Origin: JAVVHH01 sp964657565
Lineage (GTDB): Bacteria; Pseudomonadota; Alphaproteobacteria; Acetobacterales; Acetobacteraceae
Direction: 5' to 3'
Assembly: GCA_964657565.1 (NCBI GenBank)
Contig: CAZZVQ010000085.1
Span: 1-22,907, forward strand
Length of the DNA: 22,907 nucleotides
The number at the start of each line of letters is the position of its first letter. Position 1 is the stretch's first letter. The notes below the pieces were generated by a model. That model searched no databases. It saw only the letters and a program-made list of their open reading frames with translations, and was not told the origin of the DNA. Positions 5,906 through 13,368 of the stretch are shown piece after piece. The position numbers and the translations under genes were made by a program.

Positions 5906-8710
5906 TCAGAGCAGATCCGCGCCGATGCCGGCGGCAGTGTTGCCGTAGCCGTAGTAGCCGGGCGGCGCCGGGGTGACGAAGAAGCTCGTCTCGAAGTCGG
6001 GTTGCGGCGTGGTGGGCACGGTGGCGCCGGGTCCGGCCTGCGACTCGGCGAAGCTGCGCAGCAGGGTGCGCTTGGCGACGAGCCGAATCAGGACCGGCGC
6101 GGTGCCGCCGATCGGCAGGATGTTGGTTGGCGTGTTGGTGGCAGCGTCGAACCATTGCAGGGCGGCATAGCCCGCGGGATGGGTACCGCGCGCCATGACA
6201 CCGATCCGCGCCCCGGCGAGAAGCGCGGTAGGAAAAGGCGGCGGTGTAACGGGGGCAGCCGTCGAGACCACCGGTGCGATGCCTGCAGAAGCGAACAGCC
6301 CGGTGTTGACAGCCTGCGGCAGCAACGCGCTGGTGACCAGCCGGCTGGTGGCCGAGGTACTCTCGAAACGGGCTGAGGTCTGCAGCGAGAAGCTGTTCGC
6401 CGGGACCTTCGCCGTCACGAGTGTCGGGCCGAGTGAGGCGACGGGTGTCGTGACGGACGCGACCGGTCTGGCGGCTGGCGTTGGCGGCGGCGGCATGATC
6501 GACAGGCTCGTTTTGCCGCCGTTCGGCCAGTGGAAGGTGCCGGAGAACGAGGGACCGCCAGTGCTGAGGCCGACGTCGAGATCCGCCGTCCAGCTCTGGG
6601 TCCCAGTGGGCAACTGCTGCACGCCGGTCGACGAGGTGCTGACCGCCTGGCCATTGACGTAGTGGACGAGGAACAGGCCGAACGCGTCGAAGCCGCCGCT
6701 AAAGCTGATCGCGTGTGAGAAGATGCTCGCGTAGAACACCCAGAAATCGGCGTTGCTGGTCCAATTGAATACCAGCCCCACATCGGCATATCCCGTCGCG
6801 GGCTGGCCGACGGAGAGGACGATGGCATCCGGCGCGGTGGCGGGCGCAGCCGCCGCGAGCGCCAGGCTCGGGGTCAGCGCCACTCCTTGGTTCGTCACCG
6901 CCACGCGGTTGGTGCTGGTCTGCTGTAGGCTGCCGTCCGCGCTCACCTGCCATATCGCGTTTTGCGATGCGGGCGGGCCGACATCCACTGTGGTGAAAAG
7001 CTGCGAGAAATCCTGCTGCGTAGCCAGGTTCAGCCTCCGCGCGAGGGCCGCCCCGAGCAGGTTCTGGGCGGATTGGCTGGGTGTCACGACGATGCGGTTG
7101 AGGTTGGCCAACGAGCAGCTTGTCCGCAGCGCCACGAGCTGGCTGCCGACGACGCTCTGGTCGGTGCTCTGCGGCAGCACCTGGCTCATCGTGACCGGGA
7201 GTTCGGCGATCAGCTGGATGCTGGTAGGCGAGACGGAGCCGGCGTCCAACGGGGTAGGGGTCGCCAGCATCAGCCCGGCCGCGAGCTTGTCGAGCGAGAT
7301 GGACTGCCCAGGGACCAGCGAGCGCAGGCGGGTGCCCTCGGCGTAGCGGGCGAGCATGGGCGAGAACCGGCCGACCCCAGGCGCGAACCCGGCGCGGCAA
7401 TCCTCGATGAGGACGAAGATGCCGTTCGGCGGCGTCCCCGCCACCGCGGGTGCGACGTAGTCGACCAGGGCCAACGGCGCGTAATTGTGGACGATGCCCT
7501 GCGGCGGTTGCGGCTGGCCAGACGGCCACACGATGGTGCCGGTCTCGGCGTTGATCGCGGTACGGGCGGCGAAGGTCCAGTAGTCGCCGGCGCGATAGAG
7601 GCCGGGCTGGAAGCTGACCTGGATGCCGGCCTCGAGCACGATCGGCCCGGCGGCAATGGGGACGGCCTGCGCCAACACGCCCGCGCTGCCCGCCTGATCC
7701 CACCGCCGCAACACCACGGGCGTGGACAGGTCCACGGCAGGGACCGGCGTCGCCGCGTCGATCGTGATGGCGAGGTTGGGCCGGTCGACGCTCGCGATGC
7801 GCAGCAGGACGCCGCCCTGGCCCCCGAGGATCATGTGCTCGTCGGCGATCTCGCACACCTGGCCGGGCTGGAAGGTGAGGGCTTGGGCCTGCGCGTTCGG
7901 CGCGTCGTCCGGACCGAGATCGGTCAGGGTGAGGGTCTGGCCGGTGACGTGCAGCACGGTGGTGGCGACGCTGCCGTTGTCGCGCGACCATTTGAAGCTG
8001 GGCACCGGGCTGCCGGTGCCGTCGGCGTTGAGCGTCCCGGTCGAGTGCACCTCGACGCGATACAGCTGGTTCGACAGCGCCGTGTAGGCGGCGCCGGGCG
8101 GGAGCACGCAGGGCCCGGCCGGGGGCGCGGCCATCGTCGAGGGCTGCATCTGGCCCGGCGCCGCCGCCAGCGCGTGTGGCAGCCAACCGGCGGGGAAATC
8201 CTCGGTCGCTTGGCCGGCATCGACGGCTTCGAGGCGGAGCTGCCAGATCAGCCGGGTGCGCGCGGTCGTATCCGGGCCGCCGAGCGCGGTCTCGCGGATC
8301 GCCGGCACCTCGAGCGCGGAGATCGTCCGTTCCCAGACGTCGAGATAGGCGAGGTAACGGCCGCTGGCGGTGGGCCAGGTGAGGCCCGGCGCGCCGAGCG
8401 AGAGCGACGGCTGGTGCGACAGCGTGACGCCTGCGTAGGGGTTCTCGCACAGCACGCCATCGACGTAGATGCGACCGGGCGAGAGCGTGAGGTCGTTCAT
8501 CCCTGCCGCCAGGCCGACCTGGAAGCCGGCGAGGCCCGCGGGAACGCCGCTCGTCGCGATCAGGTCGAGCAGGGCCGCCCGCTGTTGGTACAGCGTGAGT
8601 TCCTGCCACTCGTTCCAGTCGGAATCGAGCTGCACGCGCCCTTGTTGCATCAGGACGCGGGTGAACGCGTTCAGCGGATCGAAGCCGAGCCGGGTGAAGT
8701 CGCCCTTCAT
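5906..8710 (-). CDS. DUF6519 eCIS protein, probable baseplate/fibre-associated component
   Basis: The product has 934 residues. The N-terminus MKGDFTRLGFDP, then RVLMQQGRVQLDSDWNEW (18-35), is the diagnostic opening of DUF6519 proteins, found next to gpI and baseplate genes in many eCIS loci. Further family marks are LYRVEVHSTG and FKWSRDNGS near residue 240. The conserved part seems to end near residue 480. From about 585 onward the protein is low-complexity and beta-rich, with Ser/Thr/Pro/Ala segments, an aromatic patch FNWTSNADFWVFY near 650, a PPPPTP linker near 740 and a C-terminus rich in Gly/Tyr (PPGYYGYG). Such an exposed tail could bind a target or attach a fibre, which is inference. 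The ATG at 8710 has GGAAG eight bases upstream. The 15-base gap before it is the widest gap within the eCIS train. The biochemical role of DUF6519 is not known to me. Confidence 0.85.
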   Translation of the reverse strand: MKGDFTRLGFDPLNAFTRVLMQQGRVQLDSDWNEWQELTLYQQRAALLDLIATSGVPAGLAGFQVGLAAGMNDLTLSPGRIYVDGVLCENPYAGVTLSHQPSLSLGAPGLTWPTASGRYLAYLDVWERTISALEVPAIRETALGGPDTTARTRLIWQLRLEAVDAGQATEDFPAGWLPHALAAAPGQMQPSTMAAPPAGPCVLPPGAAYTALSNQLYRVEVHSTGTLNADGTGSPVPSFKWSRDNGSVATTVLHVTGQTLTLTDLGPDDAPNAQAQALTFQPGQVCEIADEHMILGGQGGVLLRIASVDRPNLAITIDAATPVPAVDLSTPVVLRRWDQAGSAGVLAQAVPIAAGPIVLEAGIQVSFQPGLYRAGDYWTFAARTAINAETGTIVWPSGQPQPPQGIVHNYAPLALVDYVAPAVAGTPPNGIFVLIEDCRAGFAPGVGRFSPMLARYAEGTRLRSLVPGQSISLDKLAAGLMLATPTPLDAGSVSPTSIQLIAELPVTMSQVLPQSTDQSVVGSQLVALRTSCSLANLNRIVVTPSQSAQNLLGAALARRLNLATQQDFSQLFTTVDVGPPASQNAIWQVSADGSLQQTSTNRVAVTNQGVALTPSLALAAAAPATAPDAIVLSVGQPATGYADVGLVFNWTSNADFWVFYASIFSHAISFSGGFDAFGLFLVHYVNGQAVSTSSTGVQQLPTGTQSWTADLDVGLSTGGPSFSGTFHWPNGGKTSLSIMPPPPTPAARPVASVTTPVASLGPTLVTAKVPANSFSLQTSARFESTSATSRLVTSALLPQAVNTGLFASAGIAPVVSTAAPVTPPPFPTALLAGARIGVMARGTHPAGYAALQWFDAATNTPTNILPIGGTAPVLIRLVAKRTLLRSFAESQAGPGATVPTTPQPDFETSFFVTPAPPGYYGYGNTAAGIGADLL

Positions 8711-8718
8711 TTCCGTAT

Positions 8719-8723
8719 CTTCC
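8719..8723 (-). promoter_or_regulatory. Ribosome binding site of the DUF6519 gene
   Basis: On the minus strand GGAAG stands eight bases before the ATG at 8710, inside a 15-base gap after the TAA stop of the gpI-like gene. It gives this gene its own initiation signal, unlike most upstream genes, whose starts overlap the preceding stop. Confidence 0.5.
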
Positions 8724-8725
8724 GG

Positions 8726-10699
8726 TTAGGCGCGTTGCGCATAGAGAACTCCGCTGGAGAGGCCGAAGCGCGTGTTTTCGGTCAGGCGAACGGCGACGCC
8801 GTCTTCGATGGAGGCGTCCAGCGCGCCGTGGTAGGCGCCGATCTGCCCGCCATCGTCGGCCCCCCGCAGGAGGGCGGCCGATGTGGCGGGCGAGAGGCGG
8901 GCGTAGCCGGGGTGACCGACGCGCCAGGAGACGAATTGCGGCGCGGTGGCAGGGCCGGCGCAGCTATATTGCCGCGGGCCGGTATAGGTGGCGGCGATGG
9001 CGCTGAACCGCGCCATGCCGGACTGGCGCTGCTCGGCCGCGACCGCCCCGAGGAAGATCGTGTTGGACCCCAGCGCCAGCAGCGACACCGTCACGCTGCC
9101 GCGCACGGTGCTGTTGTAGATCCACAGCGACCCGGCGCGCGTGCCGCCCGCACCGCCGATCGCCGGCTGCGCCGCATCGCCCGTATCGATGATGCAGTCG
9201 CTGATCCGCAGTTGCGCGCCGGCCGCGGCGACGACCGGGCCAGTGATACAATTCTCCAGCACCAGGACGGTGTCCGCCGATGCGTTGGTGACGCTGACGG
9301 CCCCCGCAGTGGCCGGCGCACCGGCGCGCGTGAGCGTGAAGCCGGGGATCAGCGTGCAGTGGCGCAGCGTGACCCGGGCGAGGCCGCTGGTGGCGGGGAT
9401 CTGCAGCCCCGCCCCGCCGATCGCGAAACCGTCGAGGACGAGCTCCGCCCCCGTCCCGCCGTCCAGCACGAGCGGTGCGCCGAGCAGCATGACCGGGAAG
9501 TCGCCGTCCGCGGCCCGGATCTCGAGCTTGCCGCCGGCAGCGGCGGTGATGGTCGTGGGCAGCGATGCGGCCGGCAGGCGGGCGTTGGCCGCGACCTCGA
9601 CCGTGCCCTTGCCGGCAAAGCTCGGCGCCGCCAGGGCCGCGGCCAGCGTGGCGAACGGGGCGGCGTCGCCGACCTCGAGCAGCGGCTTCAGGGCGGCGTC
9701 GAACCCCGCCGCGCGCGGATAGGCGCCGCCGCCGAGCACGCCGACCGATGGCTGCCAGAACGCGACCTTCACCGCACCGGCCGGCGCCGCCGCGAAGGCG
9801 ATCCGGCCCCGCTCGGGATCCACCGCGAGGCCGGTGGCCGGCATGTGCGCCCAGGGCGAGGTGGCGGGATCGGGGCCGGTATCGGCCAGGTTGCAGACGC
9901 TGAAGGGCTGCACCACGCCGCCGACGCTCACGCTGACGCTGGCCGCGATGGCGGCGGGGTCGTCGCGCAGCCGCAGCCGCGTCGGCAGGTCGCCGGGTGC
10001 GCTGGGCGGGTTCGGCTCGGGCGCCGGCTGGTTGAGTAGCCCGGTGTCGATGCCGAACGGATGAAACAGGAAGCGCTGCGCGTCGACCGGGGCCGGGTCG
10101 GCGTTGGTGCGCGGCCAGGCCCGCCACGGCCACAGGAAGCACACGATGTTCGGGATGCCCCAGCGCCCGCCGGCGCCGATCGGCCGCAGCGTGACGTTGC
10201 GGGCGACGGTGTCGAACGGGCCGCCCGGGTCGGCGAACGCGGTGGCGTCGCGCAACGACGCGGTGCCGACGCCGGGGCGGATGTGGTTGAGGTTCTGCGC
10301 CACGGCGAGACGGCGAAAATACTCCACCCCGACCGCATCGCGCCCCGAGACGTCGCGCGCGACGCCCTCGATCGAGCGCAGCGCCCCCTTCGCCCGGCGC
10401 CAGCGGATCGTATTGGCCACGTCGGCCCGCGGGATCACCGAGGCGCCGAGCGTGCGGATCGGGACGTAGCCGACGAGGTCGCCGAGATACGGCACCACCC
10501 AGGGCGCGCAGGTCTCGATGAACTGGTCGTCGTAGAGCTGCTCGATATCGGCCTCGACCAGCGCCAATTGCTCCGCGATCAGGCCGACGAGCTGGCGCAG
10601 CGGCCCGGTGGCCAGCCCCAGCCGGGCGGCGGCGTCGAGGTCGCGCGCCCGGTGGATGGTCGGCAGCAGCGCATACAGCGTATCGGCGTCGAGGCTCAT
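8726..10699 (-). CDS. gpI-like baseplate protein fused to a probable beta-helix domain
   Basis: The product has 657 residues. The N-terminal 130 residues match the phage tail protein I type (Afp12-like): LPTIHRARD, then VEADIEQLYDDQFIETC and VVPYLGDLVGY, followed by a RWRRAKGALRSIEGVARDVSG segment. In tail-like particles gpI links the baseplate wedges to fibres. From about residue 365 to 560 there are short repeating beta strands with stacked hydrophobic residues (TLRHCTLIPG, LVLENCITG, LRISDCIIDTG, LWIYNSTVRG), typical of a right-handed parallel beta-helix. The start is the ATG at 10699, which overlaps the previous stop as ATGA. The frame stays open upstream to 12499, but that part is antisense-like noise inside the previous gene. 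The fused beta-helix could replace or carry a fibre; this is inference. Confidence 0.85.
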   Translation of the reverse strand: MSLDADTLYALLPTIHRARDLDAAARLGLATGPLRQLVGLIAEQLALVEADIEQLYDDQFIETCAPWVVPYLGDLVGYVPIRTLGASVIPRADVANTIRWRRAKGALRSIEGVARDVSGRDAVGVEYFRRLAVAQNLNHIRPGVGTASLRDATAFADPGGPFDTVARNVTLRPIGAGGRWGIPNIVCFLWPWRAWPRTNADPAPVDAQRFLFHPFGIDTGLLNQPAPEPNPPSAPGDLPTRLRLRDDPAAIAASVSVSVGGVVQPFSVCNLADTGPDPATSPWAHMPATGLAVDPERGRIAFAAAPAGAVKVAFWQPSVGVLGGGAYPRAAGFDAALKPLLEVGDAAPFATLAAALAAPSFAGKGTVEVAANARLPAASLPTTITAAAGGKLEIRAADGDFPVMLLGAPLVLDGGTGAELVLDGFAIGGAGLQIPATSGLARVTLRHCTLIPGFTLTRAGAPATAGAVSVTNASADTVLVLENCITGPVVAAAGAQLRISDCIIDTGDAAQPAIGGAGGTRAGSLWIYNSTVRGSVTVSLLALGSNTIFLGAVAAEQRQSGMARFSAIAATYTGPRQYSCAGPATAPQFVSWRVGHPGYARLSPATSAALLRGADDGGQIGAYHGALDASIEDGVAVRLTENTRFGLSSGVLYAQRA

Positions 10700-13368
10700 G
10701 GCATCACCGTGAACGGGATCGGGCGCGGGTCGAGCAGCAGGATCTCGGCCGTTGTCTGGGTTCCGGCGCCGGGGGCGGGAACGGCGGCGGCGAGGCTGTC
10801 GGCGACACCGGATTGGTCGGGCGGCCGGGCGAACAGCGTCAGGTCGCAGGCCAGCACGCCGGGCACGCTTTGGATGATCGCGATCACCTCGCTGGCGCGC
10901 ACGCCCTGGCCGAAATCGCGCTGGTCGAGGGCGAAGGCGGCACGCAGAGCGGCGTCGATCGTGCCATACACCGTGTTGGCGACCAGCGCGGGATCGGTTG
11001 CGACCGCGGCGGCGAGCAGGAAATAGACCGGCTGGTAGTCGGCCAGCACCACCGGCACCGTGGGGTCGCTGCGCGCGGCGATGGCGGCGACGAGGCTGAT
11101 GGCGAACGGCGAGGCCGGGTCGATGCTGGCGCCGTCCTGGCCGGCGACGGTGAGCGACACGCCCCGGCCACGCAGCGTCCAGAACCACGAGGCCAGCGCC
11201 TTGCTGATGCCGGGATAGGCGCGGGCGTAGTTGGCGTAGTCGTCGAGCGAGACGATGCGGTCGAGCGTCAGCACATGCAGCGGCGCGCTGCCGCGCAGCA
11301 TCGCGGGGGTCTCGGCGTCGGCCGCGTCGGTGGTCGCCACCGGGTTGGCGGCGTTGCGCACGCCGAGCGGCCGGGTGATCAGCAGCGACACCGCCCCGGC
11401 GCCGACCAGGCCGGGCGAGCCGATGCCGGTGCGGTAAGTGGCCACGACGTTGGCCGCCCCGGTCGGCAGCCGCGCGCCGGTGGTGCCGTCGCCGAACATG
11501 ACATGGGTGGCGTTGGCCTCGTCGAGCCAGGTGACATAGACCCGATCGTGCGGCCCGGCGCCGAACAGCGTGGCGACCTCGGTCCAGGCCTCGCCGTTGA
11601 CGCGGATGGTGAGCGTGCTCGCCGGGCCGGCGGTGGTGGGGTCGGCGACATAGGTGAGCGGCGGCTGGCGCAGCGGGAATTGCTGGAACGGCTGCGCGGA
11701 GTCGCCGCTGCCGAGCGTCTCGGTGACGCTCATGCCATGCGTGGCGACCACGACGTTCGCGTTCACCGCGACGGTGGCGCGCGCATAGGTGTTGACGAGC
11801 GGCTTGGCGAGCGTGAGCCAGGTCGCGTTGCCCTGGATGACCACGCTGGCGATCGTCGCCAACTCGGTGCCGGGAACGCCGGCCAGGTCGGTCCGGGTGC
11901 CGCTGACGGCGATCGTCTGGCCTTGGGCGAGGCCGAGATAGATCTGGTCGAGCGCCAGCACGCTGCCGGCGACGTCGTCGGTGACCGGGATCGGCGCGAG
12001 GCTGAGGATTTCGCTGTCGCACCAGATCGTGGTGCCGCGGCGGGTAAAGCCGCTGATGTCGTCGCCAAAGTCGATCTGGGTGATCTTGGTCGAGAAGGTG
12101 AAGGCGACCGCGCTGGTGTCGCCGATCGCGGCCACGGTGCCGGGCTTGGCGGTGCCGGAATCCTCGAGCAGCAGCCAACTCGCCGGACCGATGCCCGTAT
12201 AGCTGCGGTCGAGTTGGAGGATGGTGTTGCCAGCCGTCGAGATCGTATTGCCCGCCCAGGTGAAGTCGAGCGTCGTGCCGACGGTGTCCCAATCGACCGG
12301 ATAGCTGCCGCTCGAATTGGCCGGCAGCGTGGTGTGCGCGGGCGCGTTGTGGCCGAAGGCGGCGGCGCGCTGGCGGAAGCGGACGGCGCCGGCGCCGGTG
12401 TCGATCGGCGCTGCCGCCGCGGCGCGCACGCCGTCGATCACACGGCGGAGCGGCCAGCGCAGGCTGCGCGCCTGCGCGAGCAAATCGGCCCCGTCCCACG
12501 CGCGATTGAAGATCGTCGTGTGCAGCGCCAGCGTGTTCAGTGGCACCGACTGCGCGTATGGGCGTGCGGCGACGAACGGCAGCGGCGCGACGTGCACCGA
12601 GGGAGCCGGCGCCCCCGGCGTCAGATCGATGCGCGTGGTCTGCGACGGATTGTCGGCGGTCAGGCTGACCGCGGTCACGGTGAACTTACCACCCTGTCCG
12701 TCCAGCAGCAGCAGGCGGTCGCCGGGGCGCACCTGGGTCGCGATGCCCTGGACGAGGATGCTGGTGGTGGCGGCGGTGGGCGCGCTCGGCGGCAGCGAGC
12801 GCAGCGCCGTCATGGCATTCCACTCCGGCCGCGCCTCGAAATCGGCCGAGGTCTCGAACGTCTGCGGCAATTGGCCGGCCGCGGGCACGCTCTGCAAACG
12901 GGTGCCCGCCGGAATGAGGGTGGTCTCCGGCGCCCCCGCAGCGGTTTCGAGCGTGAACGCGAGATAGGCGGTGGCGGCCAGGCCATGCGACGGCTCGTAG
13001 CCGGTCAGCCAGGCGATCCCCGCCAGCGAGCGCCACGTCGTCGCCGTGCGCAGGAAGCTCTCGTTGGCGATCCGTTCCTGATAGAACGTCAGCACGTCGG
13101 CCAGCACGGCGGTCGCGTCGAGCAGCGCGATGGTAGGATCGCTGTCGTCGCGCGTCGTCAGCCCACGCAGCGCAGGGTACTCGGCCGCAGACAGGCGGGC
13201 GAGCAGCGTCGCCTTGAAATTCCCATGCGTGCCGATGCGGTACCCGATCGCCGGCAGCCCGGCGCGGTTCCACACCTGCATCGGCGTCTGGATGCCCACC
13301 CCCTCGCAGCAGCCGCACTCGGTCGCCGACAGGATCGACGGATCCAGCGGCAGCGACGTGCCGCTCAT
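10696..13368 (-). CDS. Baseplate J-like wedge protein, second copy (CGCC-type)
   Basis: The product has 890 residues of the large putative baseplate assembly protein family (phage gpJ/gp47, Afp11-12-like) that forms wedges around the hub. A Cys cluster C18-G-C20-C21 opens the protein. It is followed by NRAGLPAIGYRIGTH, LTTRDDSDPTIALLDA and DVLTFYQERIANESFLRTAT, all standard for this family. Residues roughly 200-560 form a beta-rich insert with repeated Ig-like strands. The J-domain signature FGDGTTGARLPTG is near residue 626, followed by GIGSPGLVGAGAVSLL and the typical C-terminal part with DYANYARAYPGISKALAS. The start ATG overlaps the previous stop and its own stop overlaps the gpI start, both as ATGA. 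It is clearly different from the J protein at 13365-15902, so the pair is not a recent duplication. Confidence 0.9.
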   Translation of the reverse strand: MSGTSLPLDPSILSATECGCCEGVGIQTPMQVWNRAGLPAIGYRIGTHGNFKATLLARLSAAEYPALRGLTTRDDSDPTIALLDATAVLADVLTFYQERIANESFLRTATTWRSLAGIAWLTGYEPSHGLAATAYLAFTLETAAGAPETTLIPAGTRLQSVPAAGQLPQTFETSADFEARPEWNAMTALRSLPPSAPTAATTSILVQGIATQVRPGDRLLLLDGQGGKFTVTAVSLTADNPSQTTRIDLTPGAPAPSVHVAPLPFVAARPYAQSVPLNTLALHTTIFNRAWDGADLLAQARSLRWPLRRVIDGVRAAAAAPIDTGAGAVRFRQRAAAFGHNAPAHTTLPANSSGSYPVDWDTVGTTLDFTWAGNTISTAGNTILQLDRSYTGIGPASWLLLEDSGTAKPGTVAAIGDTSAVAFTFSTKITQIDFGDDISGFTRRGTTIWCDSEILSLAPIPVTDDVAGSVLALDQIYLGLAQGQTIAVSGTRTDLAGVPGTELATIASVVIQGNATWLTLAKPLVNTYARATVAVNANVVVATHGMSVTETLGSGDSAQPFQQFPLRQPPLTYVADPTTAGPASTLTIRVNGEAWTEVATLFGAGPHDRVYVTWLDEANATHVMFGDGTTGARLPTGAANVVATYRTGIGSPGLVGAGAVSLLITRPLGVRNAANPVATTDAADAETPAMLRGSAPLHVLTLDRIVSLDDYANYARAYPGISKALASWFWTLRGRGVSLTVAGQDGASIDPASPFAISLVAAIAARSDPTVPVVLADYQPVYFLLAAAVATDPALVANTVYGTIDAALRAAFALDQRDFGQGVRASEVIAIIQSVPGVLACDLTLFARPPDQSGVADSLAAAVPAPGAGTQTTAEILLLDPRPIPFTVMP

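Noticed and set aside
2053..5976. A 1307-codon open frame on the plus strand
   Set aside because: It runs antisense through the DUF4157 and DUF6734 genes, has an Arg/Gly/Ala-heavy composition without domains, and is expected where third codon positions are nearly all G or C.
6962..10039. A 1025-codon open frame on the plus strand
   Set aside because: It is antisense to DUF6519 and gpI-like genes that have clear family signatures, and its product is low-complexity Arg/Gly/Asp sequence.
10700..12499. Upstream extension of the gpI-like frame
   Set aside because: It overlaps the second J gene in another frame and is Arg/His-rich shadow; the ATG at 10699 gives the ATGA overlap and the proper gpI N-terminus.
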